From NCBI RefSeq assembly GCF_000332645.1, contig NZ_AMXN01000001.1, forward strand, positions 744,001-808,000: 64,000 nt of DNA. Direction: 5' to 3'. Positions within the stretch are counted from its first letter, which is position 1. The number at the start of each line of letters is the position of its first letter. The notes under the pieces are model-generated. The model saw only the letters and a program-made list of their open reading frames with translations. It searched no databases and was not told the origin of the DNA. Source of the DNA: Bacillus inaquosorum KCTC 13429. Lineage in GTDB: Bacteria > Bacillota > Bacilli > Bacillales > Bacillaceae. Below, one piece after another: positions 55,445 through 64,000 of this stretch. A program made the position numbers and the translations under genes.

Positions 55445-55477
55445 CTACAATTCCTTCAACATCCTCGCAGGGTTTCC
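55445..55477 (-). pseudogene. maa: 3' remnant of maa (yyaI), maltose O-acetyltransferase
   Basis: On the minus strand the ten codons GNPARMLKEL and a TAG stop match the C-terminal end expected for a maltose/galactoside O-acetyltransferase hexapeptide-repeat protein. Strain 168 has maa at this place, between yyaJ and yyaH. The remaining ~175 codons are absent and the remnant begins within a few bases of the yyaH stop. This shows a clean deletion. Confidence 0.7.
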
Positions 55478-55483
55478 GCAATG

Positions 55484-55864
55484 TCAAATTGTAATCTCAA
55501 TCAAATTTCCTTCATCATCTTCAATCACACTTTCATAGTAACCGTCTCCAGTTGTCCTTGGGCCGTTGACTACTGCGAAACCATCCTTCTTCAATCGATC
55601 AGTCAGTTCATCAACCTTCTCCCGGCTTCCAACAGAAAAGGCAATGTGCGCCCAGCCTGTCATCGTTTGTGAAGGCGGATCAGTCACATTTCCTTTTTTC
55701 ATAATTTCCAGCCTTGCTCCGGAATCAAACGTAATAAAATAAGACTTAAAATCTTTTTTCTCATTATGATACAAATCATTCGCTTTTCCATTAAAATACG
55801 TTTCATAAAAAGCCTTCATTCGCTCTAAATCTTTGACCCAGATCGCTGTATGTTCAATCCGCAT
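55484..55864 (-). CDS. yyaH: YyaH, glyoxalase-fold (VOC) protein
   Basis: The product has 126 residues from the ATG at 55864 with AGGAGGAGG upstream. [23 protein letters not shown] carries the His of the first metal-ligand strand, and [14 protein letters not shown] the Glu of the last. The family includes lactoylglutathione lyase-like and fosfomycin-resistance proteins; the reaction is unknown. It follows ccpB on the same strand by 55 bases. Confidence 0.9.
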   Translation of the reverse strand: MRIEHTAIWVKDLERMKAFYETYFNGKANDLYHNEKKDFKSYFITFDSGARLEIMKKGNVTDPPSQTMTGWAHIAFSVGSREKVDELTDRLKKDGFAVVNGPRTTGDGYYESVIEDDEGNLIEITI

Positions 55865-55919
55865 TTCTTCCTCCTCCTTCACCTTCAATGAAGTTATAAG
55901 GTATGAAATGCATTTCAGT

Positions 55920-56855
55920 TCAAGCTTTTTTCTCGAATTGATGCTGAATTTTTATATCAATGGGTTCATCCTGCAAAAATAGAGAGAATGCTGCGATGCC
56001 GAGCTGCTCAAGATTCAAATCAAGCGACGGAAAACCAAGAACACGGCTGATAGAAGAATTCCCCTCGCCAATGATTTCAACATCCCATTTATTCTTTTGG
56101 GCAAATACATGAATTCCAGCTGCCACTTCATCACTATTTGCATAGATAGCCGTTGGAACCCGTTCGCTCGTATAAAAGTGCTCAGCTGCCCGCTCACCGT
56201 CATTCATATCGTTGCAACCGGACAGCATATGACGGTCTTCCAGGCTCCCGCAGACGGCTTTATAGGCCGCAGCTTTGTCAGCCGTGCTCGGACTCCTGTC
56301 GGCTTCTCTGACACACGTAAAAGCGATATTCTCATGTCCGCGGCTCTTTAAATAGCGAAAGCTTTCTGCATAAGCAGCTCTTCTGTCGTTGTACGCACAT
56401 GGGACACCAATGTCTCCGGTATCCTCACAAGCGATGATCGGCCCATACTCCTGATATGCTAAAATGCTGTCCCAGTCATTGGCGCGGGATGTAATAATGA
56501 GACCGTCTATTTTCTTTGTTCTTAACAGCTCTAAATATTTGATTTCAATAGCGGGGTTATAATTGGTGGGGAGGAGGGTCGTTGCATACTCTTGCTGAAA
56601 AGCCGCCTTAGTGATTCCGTTTACGATTTTATCAAAGCAGGGATGATCGCTATAAGGCAGAATCACACCGACCGTATGGGTTTTCCCGCGAATGAGATCG
56701 ATTGCGGTTCGATTTGGTATGTAATCTAATTCCTTCATGACTTGATGAACAAGTTTTCTCTTTTCTTCAGACACATACGGATGATGATTCAATACACGCG
56801 AAACAGTCGAAACAGATACATTTGCCAGTCTTGCAATCTCTTTTATGTTTGCCAT
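55920..56855 (-). CDS. ccpB: CcpB, LacI-family catabolite regulator
   Basis: The product has 311 residues from the ATG at 56855 with AAAGGAG about 7 bases upstream. The N-terminal LacI HTH is [27 protein letters not shown], followed by a periplasmic-binding-like effector domain. CcpB of B. subtilis is a CcpA paralogue that contributes to catabolite repression of gnt and xyl genes under some growth conditions. It lies between exoA and yyaH in the conserved order. Confidence 0.94.
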   Translation of the reverse strand: MANIKEIARLANVSVSTVSRVLNHHPYVSEEKRKLVHQVMKELDYIPNRTAIDLIRGKTHTVGVILPYSDHPCFDKIVNGITKAAFQQEYATTLLPTNYNPAIEIKYLELLRTKKIDGLIITSRANDWDSILAYQEYGPIIACEDTGDIGVPCAYNDRRAAYAESFRYLKSRGHENIAFTCVREADRSPSTADKAAAYKAVCGSLEDRHMLSGCNDMNDGERAAEHFYTSERVPTAIYANSDEVAAGIHVFAQKNKWDVEIIGEGNSSISRVLGFPSLDLNLEQLGIAAFSLFLQDEPIDIKIQHQFEKKA

Positions 56856-56875
56856 CTCTTTCTCCTTTTTCATAT

Positions 56876-56908
56876 AAAAAAGCAGTAAGTGTAAATTCCT
56901 TACTGCTA
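56876..56908 (-). terminator. exoA terminator
   Basis: On the minus strand AGCAGTAAG pairs with CTTACTGCT and is followed by TTTTT, between exoA and ccpB. Confidence 0.85.
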
Positions 56909-56913
56909 TCTCA

Positions 56914-57672
56914 TCATATATTGATCATAAGTTCAACAGGACAATGGTCGGAACCCATGACATCCGCTGATATGCTGGCATCCTCAATCTGATCCTTAAG
57001 CCTTTCGGACACAACAAAATAATCGATGCGCCATCCGATATTTCTGTCCCGGGCACCGGCACGATACGACCACCACGAATAAGCACCTTCAAGATCAGGA
57101 TAGACGTGACGGAATGAGTCAATAAAGCCAGCTTCTAAGAAACGAGTGAATGCCCCTCTTTCTTGATCAGAAAATCCAGCGTTATTCCGGTTTGCCTTTG
57201 GATTTTTCAAATCGATCTCCTGATGAGCTACATTCAAATCGCCGCATAAAATGACCGGTTTTTTCTGATCCAATTCAAGAATATAAGATAATAAATCCTC
57301 TTCCCATTGCATGCGGTAATCGATCCGCTCCAAACCTCTTTTCGCATTGGGCGTGTAAACGGTCATCACAAACATGTTTTCAAATTCCAGCGTAATCACT
57401 CTGCCTTCTTGGTCATGCTCTTCTATTCCGATACCGTACATGACACGCTGCGGCTCTTGTTTTGAAAAAACAGCCGTGCCGGAATATCCTTTTTTCACTG
57501 CATAATTCCAATACATATGATAGCCTTCAGGCTGGAGATCAACCTGGCCGTCCTGTATCTTTGTTTCCTGAAGACATATGATATCTGCATCCTCTTCCTT
57601 CAGATAAGAGAGGAAATCCATCTTTCTCATGACAGCCCGCAGGCCGTTTACATTCCAAGAAATCAGCTTCAT
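56914..57672 (-). CDS. exoA: ExoA, apurinic/apyrimidinic endonuclease (Xth family)
   Basis: The product has 252 residues of the exonuclease III/AP endonuclease family. Motifs seen: SWNVNGLRA (4-12), CLQETKIQ (about 34-41, catalytic Glu), [16 protein letters not shown] (about 142-149) and GSDHCPVEL near the end. It cleaves 5' to abasic sites in base-excision repair and is important for spore DNA repair together with Nfo. It is followed by a terminator. Confidence 0.96.
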   Translation of the reverse strand: MKLISWNVNGLRAVMRKMDFLSYLKEEDADIICLQETKIQDGQVDLQPEGYHMYWNYAVKKGYSGTAVFSKQEPQRVMYGIGIEEHDQEGRVITLEFENMFVMTVYTPNAKRGLERIDYRMQWEEDLLSYILELDQKKPVILCGDLNVAHQEIDLKNPKANRNNAGFSDQERGAFTRFLEAGFIDSFRHVYPDLEGAYSWWSYRAGARDRNIGWRIDYFVVSERLKDQIEDASISADVMGSDHCPVELMINI

Positions 57673-57686
57673 GTTTCATCCCCCTA

Positions 57687-57722
57687 TAAAAAAGAGCAAG
57701 AACCCGAAGGTCCTTGCTCTTT
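57687..57722 (-). terminator. rpsF-ssbA-rpsR terminator
   Basis: On the minus strand AAAGAGCAAGGACC pairs with GGTTCTTGCTCTTT, then TTT. It closes the ribosomal operon. Confidence 0.88.
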
Positions 57723-57732
57723 ACGTATAAGC

Positions 57733-57999
<267 letters not shown>

Positions 58000-58015
58000 T
58001 TAGGTGATAATCTCA

Positions 58016-58534
58016 TTAGAATGGAAGATCGTCATCCGAGATGTCAATCGGTTTGCCGTCGTTGGCAAATGGGTCATCATTAAAGCTGTTCCCCTGATTG
58101 CGTCTCTGGTTGTTTTGATTTCCTCCGAATGGATTATCATTTTGGCCTCCGCCAAAGTACTGGCCTCCGCCGCTATTTCCTTCGTTGTATCCACCTGAAC
58201 CAGAACCGCCGCCGTTTTTCGGCTCAAGAAATTGAACACTTTCAGCTTGGACCTCAGTCACGAAGACACGCTGTCCTTGCTGGTTTTCATAGTTTCTTGT
58301 TTGTAAACGGCCATCTACGCCTGCAAGGCTTCCTTTTTTCAGGAAGTTTGCAACGTTTTCGGCTTGTCTTCTCCAAGTGACACAATTAATGAAATCGGCC
58401 TCACGTTCTCCGGACTGGTTCGTAAATGTACGATTCACAGCAAGAGTAAACGTAGCAACAGCCGCACCGTTTGGCGTATAACGAAGCTCTGGGTCTTTTG
58501 TCAGTCTTCCGACTAATACAACTCGGTTAAGCAT
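58016..58534 (-). CDS. ssbA: SsbA, essential single-stranded DNA-binding protein
   Basis: The product has 172 residues from the ATG at 58534, with AAGGTGG upstream. The N-terminal OB fold ([40 protein letters not shown]) is followed by a Gly/Asn/Gln-rich disordered tail and the acidic tip ISDDDLPF, which binds replication and repair proteins. The middle gene of the rpsF operon is coupled to ribosome synthesis and is also induced in competence and by DNA damage. Confidence 0.97.
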   Translation of the reverse strand: MLNRVVLVGRLTKDPELRYTPNGAAVATFTLAVNRTFTNQSGEREADFINCVTWRRQAENVANFLKKGSLAGVDGRLQTRNYENQQGQRVFVTEVQAESVQFLEPKNGGGSGSGGYNEGNSGGGQYFGGGQNDNPFGGNQNNQRRNQGNSFNDDPFANDGKPIDISDDDLPF

Positions 58535-58574
58535 AAGAAAGACCACCTTTTACCATTATATATTTCAAAATTGC

Positions 58575-58965
<391 letters not shown>

Positions 58966-58972
58966 CTGCATC

Positions 58973-60073
58973 CTATACATTAAATCGGAAATGAATAACA
59001 TCTCCGTCTTTAACCACATACTCTTTTCCTTCAAGACGGACTTTTCCTGCTTCTTTGGCTCCTGCCATGCCGCCGCCCGCAAGAAGATCCTCATAAGCAA
59101 CAGTTTCAGCACGAATGAAGCCGCGCTCAAAGTCACTATGAATAATTCCTGCACATTCAGGGGCTTTCATGCCTTTTTTGAATGTCCAAGCTCTGACTTC
59201 CTGTTCTCCGGCTGTGAAATATGTTGCAAGGCCAAGAAGGGAGTAAGACGCTTTGATCAGCTGATCAAGACCTGATTCTTCAATGCCCAGCTCTTCCAGG
59301 AACATTTGCTTTTCTTCGCCTTCAAGCTCAGCGATTTCCGATTCGATTTTCGCACACACAACGATAACTTCCGCGTTTTCGCCGGCAGCGTACTCGCGAA
59401 TTTTCGCTACATTTTCATTGCCAGACGGATCAGCCACTTCATCTTCACTTACGTTCGCCACGTACAAAATAGGTTTCGAAGTCAGTAAATGAAGCTGCTT
59501 TACAAGCTTTTGCTGCTCTTCAGTAAACTCAACAGAACGTGCAGGCTTTTCATTCTCAAACGCTTCTTTCAGTTTAGACAGAATCTCAAACTCAAATACA
59601 GCGTCTTTATCTTTTTGCTTCGCAAGTTTGCTGACGCGTGTAATCCGCTTTTCAACCGTTTCCATATCAGCGAGGATCAGCTCAAGGTTGATCGTTTCAA
59701 TATCATCAATCGGATCAACTTTTCCGGAAACGTGTGTAATATTATCATCAGAAAAAGCGCGGACAACGTGGCAAATCGCGTCAACCTGGCGAATGTGAGA
59801 AAGGAATTTATTGCCGAGACCTTCTCCTTTAGATGCGCCTTTTACAATACCGGCAATATCAGTAAATTCAAAAGCAGTCGGCACAGTCTTCTTCGGTTTG
59901 ACCAGCTCAGTCAGCTTTTGCAGACGTTCGTCCGGTACTTCTACAATCCCTACGTTCGGATCAATCGTACAGAACGGGTAGTTGGCTGATTCAGCACCGG
60001 CCTGTGTAATTGCGTTAAATAGTGTTGATTTCCCGACGTTTGGCAAACCAACAATTCCAGCTGTTAAAGCCAT
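58973..60073 (-). CDS. ychF: YchF (EngD/YyaF), ribosome-associated ATPase
   Basis: The product has 366 residues from the ATG at 60073 with AGGAGG upstream. The P-loop domain has GLPNVGKST (8-16), the NxxE specificity motif at about 200-205 (VANVSEDE), which favours ATP over GTP, and [14 protein letters not shown] as the switch. The C-terminal TGS domain ends in the HFRFNV sequence. YchF binds ribosomes and is linked to oxidative stress and translation. Confidence 0.96.
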   Translation of the reverse strand: MALTAGIVGLPNVGKSTLFNAITQAGAESANYPFCTIDPNVGIVEVPDERLQKLTELVKPKKTVPTAFEFTDIAGIVKGASKGEGLGNKFLSHIRQVDAICHVVRAFSDDNITHVSGKVDPIDDIETINLELILADMETVEKRITRVSKLAKQKDKDAVFEFEILSKLKEAFENEKPARSVEFTEEQQKLVKQLHLLTSKPILYVANVSEDEVADPSGNENVAKIREYAAGENAEVIVVCAKIESEIAELEGEEKQMFLEELGIEESGLDQLIKASYSLLGLATYFTAGEQEVRAWTFKKGMKAPECAGIIHSDFERGFIRAETVAYEDLLAGGGMAGAKEAGKVRLEGKEYVVKDGDVIHFRFNV

Positions 60074-60199
60074 TCTTTCATCTCCTCTATATAAAACCGT
60101 CATTGTCTAAACGTATTTTGAACCTAGAGCAATTATAAGGAGGTTCACTGGAAAAGACAAGCTGACAAAACTGCATTTTCAGCCTGCCAAGTCCTTTGA

Positions 60200-62203
60200 T
60201 TATGCTTTTTTCAAGCCTACTAAACAGTCAAAAAGCGTACTTCCCATTCCATTATCGGAATTTGTATCATTTGTCAGTGCATTGACTGAACCTCCAAAAG
60301 CCGCCCACATGCCTTCATCTATATTAATCGTCTTCGGGTGAGCCTGCTTCATCACTTTCACCTTGCCCGTCAAGCGCCCGCGGTCATTATAGATAGCAAC
60401 CTCGTCTCCATCCTGAAGATCCTGCTCAGCTGCTATATCTGGAGAAATATCCACTTGAATATGCTGAAGCTTTTCAATAAACGGTATATGCTGCGAATGA
60501 TTAGAGCGCTGCGGGTGAATGGACAAAAGCGTGTAAGGATACTTTCCAGCCAACTCCTCATTATGGAAAACAGATTCTTCGGGCACGTTTAATTGAAGCA
60601 AGCCGCTCAACCCTTTTTCCTCAGCTAACGACGAAGTAAATTCAAATTTTCCGCTCGGCGTCAAAAATTTATAATCATCCCACGGCACCTGCTTAACTGG
60701 AAGAGGGAGGTGGCCTTTTTCTTTCAATCGCTCTAGTGTCACATCCTCTGCTTCCAATGAAGAAAGCCCCATCTCCAAAAATTCTTCAGTACTGTATTCA
60801 AACAGTTCGCCAAATCCAAGGCGTTTTGCAAGCTCTGACCAGATCCAACTGTCCGACTTCGCTTCACCCTGCGGCTCCACAAGCTTCTTCCCGTACTGAA
60901 CGTAATGATGATACATGCTGGAATAGTAGATATCCTCTTCTTCAAAAACAGTGGCTGTCGGCAAGACATAGTCACACAGCTTTGCCGTATCTGTCATAAT
61001 AGAATCAATCGCCACCGTCATCGGCACTTTTTCAAACGCTTGTCTAACTTTATTGGTATTCGGCACCTGAGTCAGCGGATTTCCGCACGTCACGATAATC
61101 ATCTCAATCGCTGGATCAGCAGCCGTCAACACCTCTTCAGCCTGTGTCATCATTGAGAATGAGCGTGATGCTGTTTTTAATTCCGGCAGCGTAAGCTTCG
61201 TTTTTGCAAAGCTCTCACCGATCTGAACGTTACCGAAATTCGCGCCGCCGCCTTTAATTCCAACATTTCCGCTTGCCGCAACAAGTGCATCAATCCAGCG
61301 AATCGTTTCGCCGCCGTTTTTATATCGCTGCATGCCAAGCCCCATAAAAGTAGACACCGGGCCGTCAGCATACAAACCGGCCAGATACTCCAGCTCCTCC
61401 ATAGATGCTTCTGTTTTCACAATAAACTCTTCTAAGGAAACGGTGTTCAAAAGCTCTTTTACATCATCGAAACCGACAGAGTGCTCAGAAATAAACGTCT
61501 CATCCGTTCTTCCTGTCTCAATCAGAACCTTCAAAACAGCTGCCGCAAGCCAGCCGTCCATTCCCGGCTTTACAGAGATATAGCGGTCTGCAAGCTTGGC
61601 AGTCGGGTTGAAGATCGGATCAATCACTGTAAGCGTGGCACCCTTTTTCTTCACCTGCTGCAAATGATGGTATAAGTGCATATTCGTTCTGGATACATTT
61701 CTTCCCCACACAACAACATGTTTGCTGTTGTAAATATCAAGGGGGCCGTGCCCATACGATCGGCCGAAATCCCAGCTTTGCGCCTCGATACCGGAGCCCC
61801 AGCATATGCTTCCGACGATTTCAGTCACGCCGCCATATCCATTAAAAAAACGCTGATCTAGCGCTTTTAACAAACCGTTATTCGCATAATCATGGCTGTG
61901 CAAAACAGCAGTCGTTTCTGACGTTTCCTTGATCTCCCGAAGCTTATCGGCAATTTCATCAAGCGCCTGCTCCCAGGAAATCCGCACAAACTCGCCATTT
62001 TGTTTTTTCATCGGATAGCGAAGCCGTTCAGGCGAATTTGTTTTTGTCTCAAGCATTCTGCCGCGGCCGCAGATTTTGCCTTCCGTAATCGGATGGTTTG
62101 GATCTCCGTCCACTTTTGTTACCTTTCCGTCTTCAACAGTCACCAAAAAACCGCAGCTGTCCCAGCAATTCAGCGGACATGCTGACTGATGCACTTTGCT
62201 CAT
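60200..62203 (-). CDS. yyaE: YyaE, molybdopterin oxidoreductase (DMSO reductase family)
   Basis: The product has 667 residues from the ATG at 62203 with AAGGAG about 7 bases upstream. The N-terminal 4Fe-4S site is CPLNCWDSC (Cys9, Cys13, Cys17) and a later Cys in GKICGRGRM. Further motifs are SICWGSGIEA at the metal-ligand region and the C-terminal HPQRSNHSQHIPF. It would carry bis-MGD molybdenum. No signal peptide or Tat motif is seen, so it is cytoplasmic. The substrate is unknown. Confidence 0.93.
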   Translation of the reverse strand: MSKVHQSACPLNCWDSCGFLVTVEDGKVTKVDGDPNHPITEGKICGRGRMLETKTNSPERLRYPMKKQNGEFVRISWEQALDEIADKLREIKETSETTAVLHSHDYANNGLLKALDQRFFNGYGGVTEIVGSICWGSGIEAQSWDFGRSYGHGPLDIYNSKHVVVWGRNVSRTNMHLYHHLQQVKKKGATLTVIDPIFNPTAKLADRYISVKPGMDGWLAAAVLKVLIETGRTDETFISEHSVGFDDVKELLNTVSLEEFIVKTEASMEELEYLAGLYADGPVSTFMGLGMQRYKNGGETIRWIDALVAASGNVGIKGGGANFGNVQIGESFAKTKLTLPELKTASRSFSMMTQAEEVLTAADPAIEMIIVTCGNPLTQVPNTNKVRQAFEKVPMTVAIDSIMTDTAKLCDYVLPTATVFEEEDIYYSSMYHHYVQYGKKLVEPQGEAKSDSWIWSELAKRLGFGELFEYSTEEFLEMGLSSLEAEDVTLERLKEKGHLPLPVKQVPWDDYKFLTPSGKFEFTSSLAEEKGLSGLLQLNVPEESVFHNEELAGKYPYTLLSIHPQRSNHSQHIPFIEKLQHIQVDISPDIAAEQDLQDGDEVAIYNDRGRLTGKVKVMKQAHPKTINIDEGMWAAFGGSVNALTNDTNSDNGMGSTLFDCLVGLKKA

Positions 62204-62253
62204 CGCCGTCTTCTCCTTACCTACTATATGAAAAAGCATGAGTGCAGGCCTTT

Positions 62254-62460
62254 TTACGAAGTAGGCTCCTCATGCTTGACTAGTACTTTTTTTAGTTTTC
62301 TTTCAAATTCTTTTCTCGGAATCATTACACTGTGAGAGCATCCCTCACACTTAATTCGAATATCCATTCCCATGCGTATAATTTTCCAGCTGTTCGCTCC
62401 GCATGGATGCGGTTTTTTCATTTCTACGATATCATTCAGGCCAAAGTCTTTATCCGCCAA
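62254..62460 (-). CDS. yyzM: YyzM, DUF951 small protein
   Basis: A TTG start with GAGGTGAAGG upstream gives 68 residues. It matches the DUF951 pattern: DIVEMKKPHPCGANSWKIIRMG and IKCEGCSHSVMIPRKEFERKLKK, with a CGAN Cys and a CxxC that may bind metal. Function is unknown; such genes are often near ychF and parB. It lies between yyaE and yyaD. Confidence 0.85.
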   Translation of the reverse strand: MADKDFGLNDIVEMKKPHPCGANSWKIIRMGMDIRIKCEGCSHSVMIPRKEFERKLKKVLVKHEEPTS

Positions 62461-62553
62461 GACCCTTCACCTCTTTTCATAAACTGCTGTAACTATTGTA
62501 CAAAAAAACCGATCATAAGAGCAATCAAGATATCCGAAAAGAAAGATATCCTC

Positions 62554-63570
62554 TTATTTCCATTTACTTAAAATAGGATATAACAGCAGACAAACTAACA
62601 AATATAAATTTAGCATCCCGTATATCGGGTACAAGAACGCGATTAAATCAGAAAATCCGAAAGAAGTAAAAGGCACCATCAACGCTAACAGGATCAACAC
62701 AATCATCCATCTCGGCATATGAACAAACGCCATCAGCCGGCTGGACAGCCCCAGCAAACCAGCCACCGTCGTCGTGTAAATCGCCAGGCACAGCACCGCC
62801 GTCATACATAAAAAAAGGAAATAAGGCGCCCCCTCCAGAACGGCAAACAACGGTATTTCAAACTGAGAAAGGGAGCCCGCCAGATCCACTAACGTTTCAT
62901 TATAAACAAAAGAGATTACGCCAAAAATAAGTCCGCTTGCCACACTTGCGATTTTCGCTTCCCCGAGTCCTTTCATTTCTTTCCCAACGGAGGATAAAAT
63001 CGCGACAACTGAAAGGATATTTAAAGAGGTAAACGTAATGCTCGCAGGCCAGTTATACTGCCGAGTCAAATCTATCGTCCATGTATGGTGATGGGTGCTC
63101 TGAAAGGAGATCAGCGCATACAGCAGCCCCGCTACTAAAACAGGTATCAAAAAGCCATTTACTGATAATATTCCTTTCACATCCCAGAAAAACAAGCACA
63201 CTGTCACGATGCAAATCAGCGCGATTCCCCACCAAAAAGGAAGCTTGTACATTTGCAGGGTCACACCGCCTCCGGCAATCATCACCATAGTCGTCGAAAA
63301 CAAATAAAAAACGATGAGGACATCATAAATTTTCGCCAGCCATGGTCCCATCAAATGTTCCAGAACCGGCAGAAAATGAGTGGATTGAACCTTAAAACTG
63401 ATTTTCATCACAATATAAGCCGAAAAAATGAACATGATTGTAAACAGCACAATAGCAAGTCCGCTTTCCGCCCCAAAAAACTGCCATATCTCCTGACCGC
63501 TCGCATATCCGGCCCCGATCAGGCTTCCTAATATGAGCAGCATCCACTTCATTCCGGCTCTCCACAACAT
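62554..63570 (-). CDS. yyaD: YyaD, YkvI-family integral membrane protein
   Basis: The protein has 338 residues from the ATG at 63570 with GAGGTG upstream; a start at the ATG six codons further (GGAGAG before it) is also possible. About ten hydrophobic helices begin with KWMLLILGSLIGAGYASGQEIWQFFG, a LeuT/amino-acid-transporter-like TM1 with the GAGYASGQE break. It is related to YkvI. It is reported as expressed in sporulation in strain 168. The substrate is unknown. Confidence 0.88.
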   Translation of the reverse strand: MLWRAGMKWMLLILGSLIGAGYASGQEIWQFFGAESGLAIVLFTIMFIFSAYIVMKISFKVQSTHFLPVLEHLMGPWLAKIYDVLIVFYLFSTTMVMIAGGGVTLQMYKLPFWWGIALICIVTVCLFFWDVKGILSVNGFLIPVLVAGLLYALISFQSTHHHTWTIDLTRQYNWPASITFTSLNILSVVAILSSVGKEMKGLGEAKIASVASGLIFGVISFVYNETLVDLAGSLSQFEIPLFAVLEGAPYFLFLCMTAVLCLAIYTTTVAGLLGLSSRLMAFVHMPRWMIVLILLALMVPFTSFGFSDLIAFLYPIYGMLNLYLLVCLLLYPILSKWK

Positions 63571-63701
63571 CATCACCTCATAGCACAGAGTTCTGCTTGT
63601 TCCTGTTATTGTTACTATATAAATAACAGAAAGCAAAAATGCCATATTTTCATAGACATTGACCACAAGGTGAAATTATCATACGAAATACACATAAAAA
63701 A

Positions 63702-63724
63702 AAGACTGCCAATGCAGGCAGTCG
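63702..63724 (-). terminator. Terminator at the right end of the window
   Basis: On the minus strand GACTGCC pairs with GGCAGTC, followed by eight T. It follows the remnant at 63736. Confidence 0.88.
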
Positions 63725-63735
63725 AAAACTCGATA

Positions 63736-63876
63736 TTAATTTGTCCGCGGAAATAAGGAATGAACCTCATTCTTCACTTGTTCTAACATTCCTTTGTATG
63801 CATCTTCATCCAGATACCCGATGCCTCCGAAAAATAAATGTCCGGCAGCCAACCACTCATGCCCTCTATTTCAAAA
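63736..63876 (-). pseudogene. C-terminal remnant of an unidentified gene
   Basis: On the minus strand a coding-like frame reads RGHEWLAAGHLFFGG, then IGYLDEDAYKGMLEQVKN and ends LFPRTN with TAA. Going upstream it meets an in-frame TGA about 12 bases before the GHEW part, and no start with a ribosome site is seen. It ends right before a strong terminator. It looks like the end of an interrupted gene; the family is not recognised. Positions 63880-64000 show nothing that I can support. Confidence 0.45.
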
Positions 63877-64000
63877 AATATCCGGCACCATACACAAAGC
63901 ATAAAAGACCGCACTGCTGGATATACTGTAAACAACCTTACTTATCTACATACACACCATAGCTATTCTGTTACCTACTATAACAAGGAAGTGAAACCTA

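Noticed and set aside
59489..59989. 166-residue plus-strand frame inside ychF
   Set aside because: It is antisense to the highly conserved ychF coding sequence and has no ribosome site.

Overview
The window comes from the Bacillus subtilis species complex, on the left arm close to oriC. It carries the run rocR, htrC, walJ-walI-walH-walK-walR, four tRNA genes, purA, yycE, dnaC, yycD, yycC, yycB, yycA, rplI, gdpP, yybS, cotF, yybR, ppaC, yybP, yybO, yybI-yybA, yyaT, yyaS, tetL, yyaL, yyaK, yyaJ, yyaH, ccpB, exoA, rpsR, ssbA, rpsF, ychF, yyaE, yyzM and yyaD. This is the gene order of strain 168 as I remember it, and protein lengths agree with that reference. Several islands differ from the order I recall, so this is a relative of 168 and not 168 itself. 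Gene symbols and all comparisons with 168 are from memory; no search was run.

Layout. (1) 1-1380: part of an SDP-type cannibalism toxin/immunity island (SdpR-like autorepressor, SdpI-like immunity protein, start of an SdpA-like protein) lies beside rocR, where rocDEF would be expected. (2) 2911-6930: a two-component system divergent from two secreted PepSY-repeat proteins, between rocR and htrC. (3) 6972-18240: essential core with the WalRK regulon genes, tRNAs, purA and the replicative helicase. (4) 18400-29050: housekeeping and sporulation genes (yycA-D, rplI, gdpP, cotF, ppaC). (5) 29056-29365: a yybP-ykoY manganese riboswitch, a 36-codon ORF and a lipoprotein gene. (6) 29480-42830: accessory transporters, regulators and acetyltransferases, with a LysR/LysE/aminotransferase/glyoxalase group inserted between yybC and yybB. 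(7) 42890-51040: a composite island of five truncated pieces of the 5' end of yyaL, interspersed with cargo genes (small membrane protein, tyrosinase-like protein, tetL, yyaQ-like gene, MmyB-type regulator with a FabF paralogue), ending at intact yyaL. (8) 52930-64000: conserved origin-proximal block through yyaD, with maa reduced to a short 3' remnant.

The most unusual structure is the yyaL array. Five partial copies all end at or beside the codons for the CxxC thioredoxin motif, and the intact gene is the last in the row. This looks like repeated insertion at one site, each event supplying a new 5' end for yyaL. No recombinase gene is visible in the window. Second in interest are the SDP-type island and the PepSY/two-component module, whose intergenic region carries helically phased TTCAGC repeats.

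Limits: starts were chosen from Shine-Dalgarno spacing and remembered family lengths. Functions of the small ORFs, the decayed genes and the array mechanism are inference.
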